From Prochlorococcus marinus XMU1411 (lineage in GTDB: Bacteria > Cyanobacteriota > Cyanobacteriia > PCC-6307 > Cyanobiaceae), in contig NZ_JAAORI010000006.1 in NCBI RefSeq assembly GCF_017696075.1, forward strand, positions 124,001-188,000: DNA of 64,000 bases, in the 5' to 3' direction. The first letter of the stretch is position 1. Each line of letters begins with the position of its first letter. Positions 38,908 through 47,772 of the stretch are shown piece after piece. The notes below the pieces were generated by a model. That model did not search any database. It was given only the letters and a program-made list of their open reading frames with translations, and had not been told where the DNA came from. The position numbers and the translations under genes are program-made.

Positions 38908-39582
38908 ATGAATCTTAAAAATAAATCGATAGTAGTTTTATTATCTGGAGGTTTAGATTCTTCTACAGTTACTGGTATCGCAAAAAAATCCGAAGCTAAA
39001 ATTTTTGGCCTCTCATTTGACTATGGTCAACGTCATAAAAAAGAATTAAATTCTGCATCAATAATTGCAAAACACTTTGATATCGAAGAATTTAAAATCA
39101 TTAAGCTTGACTTATCTTTATGGGGAGGCTCGTCATTAACTGATACTCAAAAAAGTATTCCGATAGAAGGAGTACAAAATAATAAAATTCCTAATACTTA
39201 TGTCCCTGGGAGAAATACTATATTTATTTCCGTTGCACTAAGTTATGCCGAAGCAATAGATGCTGATTTTATAGGATTAGGAGTTAATGCACTAGATTAT
39301 TCTGGTTATCCAGATTGCAGACCTGACTACATTAAAAAATTTCAAGAATTAGCAGATTTAGCCAATAAAAGAGGAAGAGAAAATAATCCAATAAAACTTT
39401 GGACACCACTATTAGATTTAAATAAAGAGGAAATTATTAAATTAGCTTTTAATAGTCATGTCCCTTTAGATAAAACATGGAGTTGTTATTCGGGCAACTC
39501 AAAACCATGCGGTAAGTGTGATAGCTGCAGAATTAGAAATGCCGCTTATGAAAAATGGCTAAATAACAATAATAAAAAATGA
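38908..39582 (+). CDS. queC: 7-cyano-7-deazaguanine synthase
   Basis: Converts CDG to preQ0 with ammonia and ATP. 224 residues. The N-type ATP pyrophosphatase loop is LLSGGLDSSTV near 11-21; the C-terminal zinc site is CYSGNSKPCGKCDSC, giving four cysteines. It follows queE closely and overlaps pabB by 4 bases (ATGA), so queuosine and folate genes are translated from one message here. Confidence 0.96.
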   Translation: MNLKNKSIVVLLSGGLDSSTVTGIAKKSEAKIFGLSFDYGQRHKKELNSASIIAKHFDIEEFKIIKLDLSLWGGSSLTDTQKSIPIEGVQNNKIPNTYVPGRNTIFISVALSYAEAIDADFIGLGVNALDYSGYPDCRPDYIKKFQELADLANKRGRENNPIKLWTPLLDLNKEEIIKLAFNSHVPLDKTWSCYSGNSKPCGKCDSCRIRNAAYEKWLNNNNKK

Positions 39583-40895
39583 AAATAAAAAAAATAATTC
39601 TAGAGAAATGGATGGATCCAGCACTGATTACCCATCATCTAACAAAAAAATTCGGAAATAAAGGATTAGCTTGGCTAGACAGTGATGGCAAAGAAAATGG
39701 GGAATGGTCAATAATAGGAATTAAACCTAAAAAAATAATACAATCAAGAGATATCAATAACTTAGACAGAACTAATAATCCATTTAACAATTTAAAAAAT
39801 ATTGAAAAAGGATTTTGGATCGGATGGTTAAGTTATGAAGCTGGAGTTTACATAGAACCCAAAAACCCATGGCGAAAATCTAATATGGCAACTTTATGGA
39901 TAGCATCATATGATCCAATCATTAAATGTAATCTAATAAAAAAAGAAATAATTATCGAAGGCACAAACTCATCTGAACTGATGAATTATAAAAACATAAT
40001 CAACAATATAAAAAATATTGAAGAAGAAAATATTGTTAAAACAAATTTGACTTTTGATTTTTCAAAAATAAATTTGGACGAAATGGCTGAAAAATTTCAG
40101 AAAAATATTTTAAAATTGAAAAAATTTATTTCCTTAGGAGATATATTTCAAGCAAACCTAACAACTAAATGCGAAATTGAATCTTCCAAAAACTATAATC
40201 CTCTAGATATATATTTAAAAATAAGAAGGAAATTAAGAGCTCCCTTTGGAGGAATAATAATAAATAACGATAATTATAAAGAGGCTGTATTATCTACTTC
40301 ACCAGAAAGATTTATAAAAATAGATAATAAAAATTTTGTAGAATCACGACCTATTAAAGGAACTAGATCCAGAGATAAAGATTTAACTCAAGACGCACTT
40401 AATGCTATCGATTTAATAACTAACGAAAAAGATAGAGCCGAAAATATTATGATTGTTGACCTAATAAGAAATGATTTAAGTAAAGTTTGCGAAACAGGAA
40501 GTATTATGGTGCCAGAAATATTAAAACTTGAAAGTTTCTTAAAAGTTCATCATCTAACTTCAGTAATAAGAGGCAAATTAAAAAAAGACAAGAACTGGAT
40601 TGATTTACTAAAAGCTTGTTGGCCTGGTGGGTCTATAACTGGAGCACCTAAATTAAGATCATGCCAGAGACTTTTTGAATTAGAAGAATGTGAACGCGGA
40701 CCATACTGTGGCTCATTTTTGAAGCTTGACTGGAATGGAGAGTTTGACAGCAATATACTAATAAGATCATTTTTAATTAAAGACAAAAAAATCAATATAT
40801 ATGCTGGTTGCGGAATAGTGATTGACTCAAACCCTGAAGAGGAAACTGATGAACTAAAGTGGAAACTTTTACCTTTGATTGATTCACTAAAATGA
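39579..40895 (+). CDS. pabB: Aminodeoxychorismate synthase component I-like
   Basis: Chorismate-binding enzyme of the TrpE/PabB/MenF superfamily. 438 residues. Core motifs: SLGDIFQANLTT, ESRPIKGTRSR, IMIVDLIRNDLSKVC, and the C-terminal GGSITGAPKLR and YCGSFLKLDWNGEFDSNILIR. The PabB assignment over TrpE rests on the KGT motif (RPIKGT) and on the overlap with the pabC-like gene downstream. No fused glutaminase domain is present, so a separate PabA/TrpG is needed. Confidence 0.92.
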   Translation: MKIKKIILEKWMDPALITHHLTKKFGNKGLAWLDSDGKENGEWSIIGIKPKKIIQSRDINNLDRTNNPFNNLKNIEKGFWIGWLSYEAGVYIEPKNPWRKSNMATLWIASYDPIIKCNLIKKEIIIEGTNSSELMNYKNIINNIKNIEEENIVKTNLTFDFSKINLDEMAEKFQKNILKLKKFISLGDIFQANLTTKCEIESSKNYNPLDIYLKIRRKLRAPFGGIIINNDNYKEAVLSTSPERFIKIDNKNFVESRPIKGTRSRDKDLTQDALNAIDLITNEKDRAENIMIVDLIRNDLSKVCETGSIMVPEILKLESFLKVHHLTSVIRGKLKKDKNWIDLLKACWPGGSITGAPKLRSCQRLFELEECERGPYCGSFLKLDWNGEFDSNILIRSFLIKDKKINIYAGCGIVIDSNPEEETDELKWKLLPLIDSLK

Positions 40896-41719
40896 CTGAA
40901 ACATTAGGCTGGCACAAGGATCAATGGTTGGATATTGATAGAATATTTATTGCTGCTAATAATAGAGGATTAAAATTTGCTGATGGTATATTTGAAACAA
41001 TTTTGATTAAAAAAAACAAACCTATCCTTTTTGATGAACATCTGAAACGATTAGAAAAAAGTAGCAAGATTTTAAATATTAATCTCAAAATAAATAAATT
41101 AACTTTGAGACAACTTATTGATGATGGAATTAAAAAGTTATCGCTTAAAAATGATCAATTTGCGTCAGTCAGAATAAACTATAGTCGAGGAGCTAATGAA
41201 GGTCGAAAACTAACAATTGATAGCACTTCAGAGACAAAAGATTTGGATAATTTATGGCTTGAGTTCTATAGAATAAAACCAAATTTTAATCCGATAAGCG
41301 TTTGCATTAGTCAAAGGGAAAAAATAAATGAATTCAGTCTTATAAGTAAATGCAAAACATTTTCATATAATCAGGCAATACAAGTTTTGACAGAAGCTAA
41401 TGAAAAATCATTTGATGATTCTATCCTTTTGAATACATCAGGAGAACTTTGTTGTGGAAGTACATTTAATCTTCTAATTAAAAGAAATAATCAATGGATA
41501 ACTCCTAGAAAAGAGAGCGGCTGTTTAGAAGGGATTATGGTTTCTAAAGCTTTAAAATTGAAAATTGTAAAAGAAGAATTAATTCCTCCAGAATTTCAAA
41601 ATAATGACATAATAGTTGCAATAAATAGCTTATCTTGCAGACAAATTAATCAAGTTAATGATTTAATACTTAAACCTAAATTCGATCCAATTTACTTTTG
41701 GGATTTATTATATAGTTGA
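40892..41719 (+). CDS. pabC: Aminodeoxychorismate lyase-like class IV aminotransferase
   Basis: PLP enzyme that would release pyruvate from aminodeoxychorismate to give p-aminobenzoate. 275 residues. GLKFADGIFETI (26-37) is the family N-terminal signature, Lys155 in SKCKTFSYNQA is the likely PLP lysine, and ANEKSFDDSILLNTSGELCC follows. It overlaps pabB by 4 bases. Sequence alone does not exclude a branched-chain or D-amino-acid aminotransferase, but the neighbour supports PabC. Its end overlaps the convergent cobA by 28 bases. Confidence 0.85.
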   Translation: MTETLGWHKDQWLDIDRIFIAANNRGLKFADGIFETILIKKNKPILFDEHLKRLEKSSKILNINLKINKLTLRQLIDDGIKKLSLKNDQFASVRINYSRGANEGRKLTIDSTSETKDLDNLWLEFYRIKPNFNPISVCISQREKINEFSLISKCKTFSYNQAIQVLTEANEKSFDDSILLNTSGELCCGSTFNLLIKRNNQWITPRKESGCLEGIMVSKALKLKIVKEELIPPEFQNNDIIVAINSLSCRQINQVNDLILKPKFDPIYFWDLLYS

Positions 41720-42507
41720 ACTTTATTAATATCTGGTAAATAGACATCAGATACTTTAGTTATATTGTTATTAACCTTAAATTCAACAATTTTTCCAATA
41801 ATGATAATTGATGGAGCTAAAAATTCTTTATCTTTGATTTTACCTGGAAGATTCTCTAATTTCTCTATCAAACATTTTTGATTTTTTAAAGTAGCTTCTT
41901 GAATAACAGCGCATTTAGTACTCCTATCTAAACCACCTAGAATTAATTCTTCCACAATAAATTCAATATTTTTTATACCCATAAAAATTACTAAGCTATC
42001 TGATGATTTAGCTAAATCTCTCCAATTCACTGTCTTTTTTTCCTTATCTACACGCTCATGTCCAGTGACAAAAGTTACGGAACTCGCAGCATCTCTATGG
42101 GTTAGTGGAATACCAAAATATGTGGGGGCAGCTATCCCAGAAGTAATACCAGGAACGATTTCAACTGAAATTCCATTTTTTTCTAAAATCGATACCTCTT
42201 CACCACCTCTAGAAAAAACGAATGGATCTCCCCCTTTAAGCCTTACAACATTTTTGCCTTCTTTTGCTAATTTCAAAATAAGATCATTAGTTTCTGCCTG
42301 AGGTACAGAACACTTCCCAGCTCTTTTTCCTACATGGAAAATTTCTGTATTTTTTCCTGCCTCTTTTGTTATTTCATCCGGGATTAAAGCATCATGAACT
42401 AATGCATCACAATTTTTTATTAGGCGCAAAGCTTTAAGAGTCAAAAGCTCAGGGTCACCTGGACCTGCTCCAACTAAATAAACAATGCCAGGCACAATAT
42501 TCTCCAT
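41692..42507 (-). CDS. cobA: Uroporphyrinogen-III C-methyltransferase
   Basis: SAM-dependent enzyme making precorrin-2, the branch point to cobalamin and siroheme. 271 residues from the ATG at 42507; a TTG two codons upstream is less likely. Motifs: YLVGAGPGDPELLTLKAL near the start, RLKGGDPFVFSRGGEE, and VPGITSGIAAPTYFGIPLTHR. No CysG dehydrogenase/chelatase domain is fused. It converges on pabC with 28 shared bases and its start lies only 30 bases from the divergent MFS gene. Confidence 0.95.
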   Translation of the reverse strand: MENIVPGIVYLVGAGPGDPELLTLKALRLIKNCDALVHDALIPDEITKEAGKNTEIFHVGKRAGKCSVPQAETNDLILKLAKEGKNVVRLKGGDPFVFSRGGEEVSILEKNGISVEIVPGITSGIAAPTYFGIPLTHRDAASSVTFVTGHERVDKEKKTVNWRDLAKSSDSLVIFMGIKNIEFIVEELILGGLDRSTKCAVIQEATLKNQKCLIEKLENLPGKIKDKEFLAPSIIIIGKIVEFKVNNNITKVSDVYLPDINKVQLYNKSQK

Positions 42508-42537
42508 TAACAAGTATGGTAGTAAAAGTTAATCGCA

Positions 42538-43809
42538 ATGAAGGTAAATATTGTGAAAGAAAGTTTATTAAAACCAAATAAAAAATTTACTCTCCTTAGT
42601 GCATTTATCACCCTTCTAAATGATCGTTTAAGTGAAAGTATACTGTTACCCATATTACCCTCTTTTGTTTTACTTTTTGACTCTAAAGCAAGTACATATG
42701 GTTTATTGTCATGCACTTACCAACTTGCACAATTTACAGCTTCTCCTTTTATAGGACTTATGAGTGATAGATATGGAAGAAGACCTGTCACTCTTTTTTG
42801 TATTACAGGCTCAATAATTGGAATATCCATATTATCTTTTACTGTTCTTTTTAATTGGTCAAATTCAATAGCCACTATCCCATTATTCTTATTATTCTTA
42901 GCAAGACTAATTGACGGCTTAAGTGGAGGAACTGCAGCCACTGCAACAACTATTCTTGCAGATGTTTCAAGTCCTGAAAAAAGAGCAAAAACATTTGGTC
43001 TTATTGGTGTAGCTTTTGGTTTAAGTTTTTTCTTAGGTAATATTTTCGTTGTAATATTTGCAAAAAATACAAATAATAACTTTATTATCCCAGTTTTAAT
43101 AGCATCAATTATTCCAATAATAAATTTTCTTCTAGTTTTCTTTTACTTGCCAGAAACAAAACCTAAGAGTGACACTAATAAACCAAAAACTATTGTTAAA
43201 AACCCTTTGAAAGAACTTTTTACAGTTTTCAAAGAAGAAAAAATTAAAAAGTTATCATTAGCTTTTTTTATTTACTTTATTGCTTTTACTGGATTGACAA
43301 ATATCCTTATATTTTTCCTTCAAGAATCTTTAAACTGGACGACCAAAGCATCAAGTGGAACTCTTGTTGTAGTAGGAATCATTGCAATTATCGTTCAGGG
43401 AGGTCTAATTGGGCCTTTGGTAAAGCAATTTGGCGAAATGAGATTAACACTTATCGGATCAGGCTTCATTCTTGTGGCATGTTCTCTTTTAATAACTGCT
43501 CCAAAAGAAAATGCGACAATTAATATTTATTCAGCTGTTTCATTTTTAGCCGTTGGGGCAGGGTTAATTACGCCTACCTTAAGAGCACTAATATCAAAGA
43601 AATTAGACGTTGATAAACAAGGATCAATTTTAAGTAATCTTCAAGGTCTACAGAGTCTTGGAGGAGTTTTAGGAATTGCAATGGCAGGAAGGGTTTATGA
43701 TAGTTTTGGTCCTAAATCACCTTTTATAGCTGGTTCCATTATCTTACTTTTCATGATATACCTTATTGCAGAGGGTAAAAGTAAGAATTCTTTTAACAAT
43801 CAAAAATAA
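42538..43809 (+). CDS. Major facilitator superfamily transporter
   Basis: Predicted 12-helix secondary transporter, 423 residues. Motif A of the DHA1/TetA-like group is clear in GLMSDRYGRRPVTL between helices 2 and 3; RLIDGLSGGTAATATTI is the next signature. A central cytosolic loop around 205-235 is Lys-rich. Substrate unknown; the family includes drug and metabolite exporters. ppk follows after 11 bases on the same strand. The start is only 30 bases from that of cobA. Confidence 0.88.
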   Translation: MKVNIVKESLLKPNKKFTLLSAFITLLNDRLSESILLPILPSFVLLFDSKASTYGLLSCTYQLAQFTASPFIGLMSDRYGRRPVTLFCITGSIIGISILSFTVLFNWSNSIATIPLFLLFLARLIDGLSGGTAATATTILADVSSPEKRAKTFGLIGVAFGLSFFLGNIFVVIFAKNTNNNFIIPVLIASIIPIINFLLVFFYLPETKPKSDTNKPKTIVKNPLKELFTVFKEEKIKKLSLAFFIYFIAFTGLTNILIFFLQESLNWTTKASSGTLVVVGIIAIIVQGGLIGPLVKQFGEMRLTLIGSGFILVACSLLITAPKENATINIYSAVSFLAVGAGLITPTLRALISKKLDVDKQGSILSNLQGLQSLGGVLGIAMAGRVYDSFGPKSPFIAGSIILLFMIYLIAEGKSKNSFNNQK

Positions 43810-43820
43810 AAAGTTTTTTA

Positions 43821-45899
43821 ATGAAAAGCCAGGCTGATGTTTTTATTAATAGAGAATTAAGTTGGATTGAATTCAATAAAAGAGTACTACTTACTGGTAT
43901 GGAAAAGGATTATAAAATCCTGGATAAAGTAAAATTTTGTTCAATTTTTAGTAATAATCTAGATGAATTTTTTATGGTAAGGGTAGCTTCATTAAAAGCT
44001 CAAGTTGAAGCAGGTATTACAAAAAAAAGTATTGATGGACTTACCCCTAAAGAGCAATTAACAAAAATAAATAAAGAAGTAAAGAATTTAAGTAACCTAC
44101 AAGAAAACTATATAAATAATGAATTAAATAATGAACTAAAAGAAAAAGGTATTTTTTTAAAAAAATATAAGGAACTAAGTGAAAATCAAAGAAATTGGTG
44201 TAATAACTATTTTACTTCATCTATTTTCCCTTTATTAACCCCATTAGTTGTTGATCCAGCACATCCATTTCCTTTTATAAGTAATTTAAGTCTTAATTTG
44301 GCAGCTCTTATAAGGGATGGAGAAGATTCTAAAAATCAGTTTGTAAGAGTAAAAATACCAACAAAAAATATAAATAGATTTATACAAATTCCCAATGAAA
44401 TCATTCAACATGTTGATGAGAGTACATATTGTTTCATAAGTGTTGAAGATTTAATTGGGAATAATATAAATACTTTATTTAATGGAATGGAATGTATAAA
44501 TTACTCTTTTTTTAGAGTTACAAGGGATGCAGATTTAGAATTAAAAGAACTTGAAGCTGATGATCTTCTTTTAGCAGTTGAACAAAGTTTGCAAAAAAGA
44601 AGATTAGGTGGAGACGTAGTTAGATTAGAAGTTGAATCAGATATGCCAGAAAATATTCTGAAATTACTCATTGAAAGTATCTCAATACAAAAAGAGTATA
44701 TTTATTTTTGCAAAAGTTTTTTAGGCCTTGATGATTTAAATCAGCTTACAAAAATTAATAGGGATGATTTAAAAGAAAATCTACTTATTGGGAAAACTCA
44801 TCCGAAATTAAAAAATTTAGATTTACCTACCAATAAAAACCTCAATTCTATTTTTAATATACTTAGAAAAGAAAATATTCTGCTTCATCATCCCTACGAC
44901 TTATTTAAAACTTCAGTTGAAGAGTTTATAAACAAAGCAGCTGATGATCCACTTGTAATGGCTATAAAAATTACTTTATATCGAGTTTCCAAGGATTCGC
45001 CTATCATTGCAGCTTTAATGAGAGCTGCAGAAAATGGTAAAGAAGTAATGACTCTTGTTGAACTAAAAGCAAGATTTGATGAAGATAATAATATTCAATG
45101 GGCAAAACAACTGGAACAAGCTGGAATTCATGTTGTATATGGAATCATTGGATTTAAAACACATACAAAAATAGCTTTAATAGTAAGAAAAGAAAAAGGA
45201 CGATTAAGGAATTATTTCCATATTGGAACGGGAAATTATAACTCTAATACTTCAAAGTTTTATACAGATTTAGGATTACTTTCAACTGATCCAGATATTG
45301 CATCAGATTTACTTGAGTTATTTAACTACTTATCAGGTTTTTCTAAACAAAAAAGTTATCAAAAATTATTAGTTTCTCCCTCATCGATGAGAGAAAAGTT
45401 TATATTTCTGATAAAGAGAGAAATTAAAAATGCAAAAGAAGGCAAAAAAGCCGAAATAATTGCAAAAATGAATTCTTTAGTAGACCCAGAAATAATTAAA
45501 CTTCTTTATTTAGCTTCAGACTCAGGTGTAAAAATTAGCCTTGTTGTAAGAGGTATTTGTTGCTTGTATCCCCAAAGAAAAAATTTAAGTGACAATATAA
45601 AAGTCAAAAGCATTATTGGCCATTTTCTTGAACACTCAAGAATTTTTTGGTTTTGTAATAACGGTGATAATGAAGTTTTTATTGGGAGTGCAGATTGGAT
45701 GAGAAGAAATCTTGATAGAAGGATAGAAGCTGTTACTCCAATAGAGGATAATGAATTGAAATCTAAAATATACTCGCTTTTGCAAACCTACATTAAAGAT
45801 GATTACTTTTCTTGGATAATGGGAGAAGATGGTTCTTATTCGAAATATGCATTAGATTCATCCGATAATCGTTCTCAAATTGACCTCATAGATAAATAA
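43821..45899 (+). CDS. ppk: Polyphosphate kinase (PPK1)
   Basis: Reversibly polymerises the gamma phosphate of ATP into polyphosphate. 692 residues. The N terminus FINRELSWIEFNKRVL is typical. The histidine corresponding to the autophosphorylated residue is His448 in GFKTHTKIAL, and the second active-site histidine is His467 in FHIGTGNYNSNT. GHFLEHSRI appears near the C terminus. A phosphate store fits the sulfolipid strategy seen at 10-12 kb, both relevant to low-phosphate waters. Confidence 0.96.
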   Translation: MKSQADVFINRELSWIEFNKRVLLTGMEKDYKILDKVKFCSIFSNNLDEFFMVRVASLKAQVEAGITKKSIDGLTPKEQLTKINKEVKNLSNLQENYINNELNNELKEKGIFLKKYKELSENQRNWCNNYFTSSIFPLLTPLVVDPAHPFPFISNLSLNLAALIRDGEDSKNQFVRVKIPTKNINRFIQIPNEIIQHVDESTYCFISVEDLIGNNINTLFNGMECINYSFFRVTRDADLELKELEADDLLLAVEQSLQKRRLGGDVVRLEVESDMPENILKLLIESISIQKEYIYFCKSFLGLDDLNQLTKINRDDLKENLLIGKTHPKLKNLDLPTNKNLNSIFNILRKENILLHHPYDLFKTSVEEFINKAADDPLVMAIKITLYRVSKDSPIIAALMRAAENGKEVMTLVELKARFDEDNNIQWAKQLEQAGIHVVYGIIGFKTHTKIALIVRKEKGRLRNYFHIGTGNYNSNTSKFYTDLGLLSTDPDIASDLLELFNYLSGFSKQKSYQKLLVSPSSMREKFIFLIKREIKNAKEGKKAEIIAKMNSLVDPEIIKLLYLASDSGVKISLVVRGICCLYPQRKNLSDNIKVKSIIGHFLEHSRIFWFCNNGDNEVFIGSADWMRRNLDRRIEAVTPIEDNELKSKIYSLLQTYIKDDYFSWIMGEDGSYSKYALDSSDNRSQIDLIDK

Positions 45900-46108
45900 A
45901 ATTAATATTGATTTTTACAACATTTTTAAAAAATACTTAATATTTTAAATTTTTTTTAATTTTTATAAAATTCAATTATTGCAATGGATTTTAAGAAATA
46001 AGCATTAAAAAAACAATTTTTGTCTTTAAAATTTCAACGTAAAAGTAGTTTTTATTTCAATTTCAGTGCTAGCTTTCTAAAAAATCCATTATTTAGGAGG
46101 CCAGGGTG
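45900..46108 (+). promoter_or_regulatory. AT-rich leader and strong RBS before sigma factor gene
   Basis: This 209-base spacer, the largest gene-free stretch of the window, is nearly all A and T until its last 60 bases and holds no reading frame of note. It ends in AGGAGG at 46095-46100, a perfect Shine-Dalgarno sequence 8 bases before the ATG at 46109. Such strong sites are rare among the other genes here, so the sigma factor may be controlled at translation or made in bursts. Confidence 0.6.
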
Positions 46109-47128
46109 ATGGGGATCCCTCTGGAATCTGCGAAAAGCTCTTCAAATAACAAATTTGATGAGCCAAGATTACCAAACACTGCGGGCAAATCTCGCAAATC
46201 GAAATCCAGTCTTACTGCAAAACAAAGCCAAAAAAAATCTGGCAGACTCGCTTCAGATTCTATTGGCTATTACTTAAGTAGCATTGGTAGAGTACCTCTT
46301 CTGACTCCAGCAGAGGAAATAGAGTTAGCTCATCATGTTCAAAACATGAAAAAGTTGCTAAAAATTCCTGAAACTGATAGAACTCAACGAAATCTTTATC
46401 AAATTAAGATTGGCAAAAGAGCCAGAGATAGAATGATGGCAGCTAATCTAAGGCTTGTTGTCTCTGTTGCAAAAAAATACCAAAACCAAGGGCTTGAATT
46501 ATTAGATCTTGTCCAGGAAGGAGCTATTGGCCTTGAAAGAGCTGTAGATAAATTTGATCCTGCTATGGGATATAAATTCTCTACTTATGCTTACTGGTGG
46601 ATAAGGCAAGGAATGACAAGGGCTATTGATAACAGCGCAAGAACAATACGTTTGCCTATACACATAAGTGAAAAATTATCCAAAATGAGGCGAGTATCTC
46701 GTGAGTTATCACACAAATTTGGAAGACAACCCACCAGATTAGAAATGGCAACAGAGATGGGAATTGATCAAAAAGATTTAGAAGATTTAATTTCTCAAAG
46801 TGCACCTTGCGCTTCTCTCGATGCCCATGCAAGAGGTGAAGAAGACCGAAGCACTTTAGGAGAGCTTATCCCTGATCCAAATTGTGAAGAACCTATGGAA
46901 GGTATGGATAGAACTATACAAAAAGAACATTTAGGTACTTGGCTTTCTCAATTAAATGAGAGAGAACAAAAAATCATGAAGCTAAGATTTGGCTTAGATG
47001 GTGAAGAACCATTGACACTTGCAGAAATAGGAAGACAAATTAATGTTTCTCGAGAAAGAGTAAGGCAACTAGAAGCTAAAGCAATATTGAAGCTTAGAGT
47101 AATGACAACTCATCAAAAAGCAGCTTAA
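46109..47128 (+). CDS. RNA polymerase sigma factor, sigma-70 group 2 type
   Basis: Promoter-recognition subunit. 339 residues from the ATG at 46109; the GTG one codon earlier is only 5 bases from AGGAGG. Region 1.2 SIGYYLSSIGRVPLLTPAEE, region 2 with LDLVQEGAIGLERAVDKFDP and TYAYWWIRQGMTRAI, region 3, and region 4.2 helix-turn-helix LTLAEIGRQINVSRERVRQL are all present. No long region 1.1 exists, and the length fits the dispensable group 2 factors of cyanobacteria (SigB-SigE type). Which one cannot be settled by eye. Confidence 0.93.
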   Translation: MGIPLESAKSSSNNKFDEPRLPNTAGKSRKSKSSLTAKQSQKKSGRLASDSIGYYLSSIGRVPLLTPAEEIELAHHVQNMKKLLKIPETDRTQRNLYQIKIGKRARDRMMAANLRLVVSVAKKYQNQGLELLDLVQEGAIGLERAVDKFDPAMGYKFSTYAYWWIRQGMTRAIDNSARTIRLPIHISEKLSKMRRVSRELSHKFGRQPTRLEMATEMGIDQKDLEDLISQSAPCASLDAHARGEEDRSTLGELIPDPNCEEPMEGMDRTIQKEHLGTWLSQLNEREQKIMKLRFGLDGEEPLTLAEIGRQINVSRERVRQLEAKAILKLRVMTTHQKAA

Positions 47129-47133
47129 TCAAA

Positions 47134-47772
47134 TTGATAAAATTTGCAGTAATTTTTTTATATTTATTTTTAATTTTTTCAGTATCAGTAGTTTTTAAAA
47201 AATTTAATGACGATAGCAAAGAAATTGTCAGAAAAATAATACACATTGGAATAGGGCCTTTAATACCAATTGCACAATTTTTAAAAATTGATCAAAATTC
47301 TGCTCTAATTTTTACAGGAATTGTTTCAATAATAGTTTTAATCAATTACACCTATAAATTATTCCCAACAATTGAAGATGTTGAAAGAAAAAGTTATGGA
47401 ACAATCTTTTATTGTCTAAGTTTATTTATTTTAATTTGGCTTTTCTGGGATAAGGATCCATATGCTTTAATTGCTGGATTTTTTGTTATGACTTTTGGGG
47501 ATGGATTAGCTGGCTTAATAGGCAAAAGCTTTAATTCAAAAAATTGGATTATTTTTAAACAAAAAAAATCATTGTTTGGCACTTTGACAATGTTTTTAAC
47601 AAGCTTGATAGTAGTTTGCTCAATAGGATATGCCCAGCAAAAAAATGTTAATTTAAATTATTTTGCGATAGCTTTTTTGGCTACTTTTCTCGAACAGTTT
47701 AGTGTTTTAGGAATAGATAACTTCATTGTTCCAATTTCTTCAGCATTATGTTTTAATTTTTTACTTAATTAA
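47134..47772 (+). CDS. Phytol kinase/dolichol kinase-like membrane protein
   Basis: Integral membrane kinase-like protein of the CTP-dependent VTE5/VTE6-dolichol kinase group, which salvages phytol or phytyl phosphate for tocopherol and chlorophyll. 212 residues with about six hydrophobic spans. Motifs: REKIIHIG-like VRKIIHIGIGPLIP near 33-46, RKSYGTIFY, the acidic FGDGLAGLIGK and KSLFGTLTMF. The start is TTG, 5 bases after the sigma factor stop. The stop overlaps the convergent DAHP synthase gene by 8 bases. Substrate is inferred from the family. Confidence 0.8.
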   Translation: MIKFAVIFLYLFLIFSVSVVFKKFNDDSKEIVRKIIHIGIGPLIPIAQFLKIDQNSALIFTGIVSIIVLINYTYKLFPTIEDVERKSYGTIFYCLSLFILIWLFWDKDPYALIAGFFVMTFGDGLAGLIGKSFNSKNWIIFKQKKSLFGTLTMFLTSLIVVCSIGYAQQKNVNLNYFAIAFLATFLEQFSVLGIDNFIVPISSALCFNFLLN

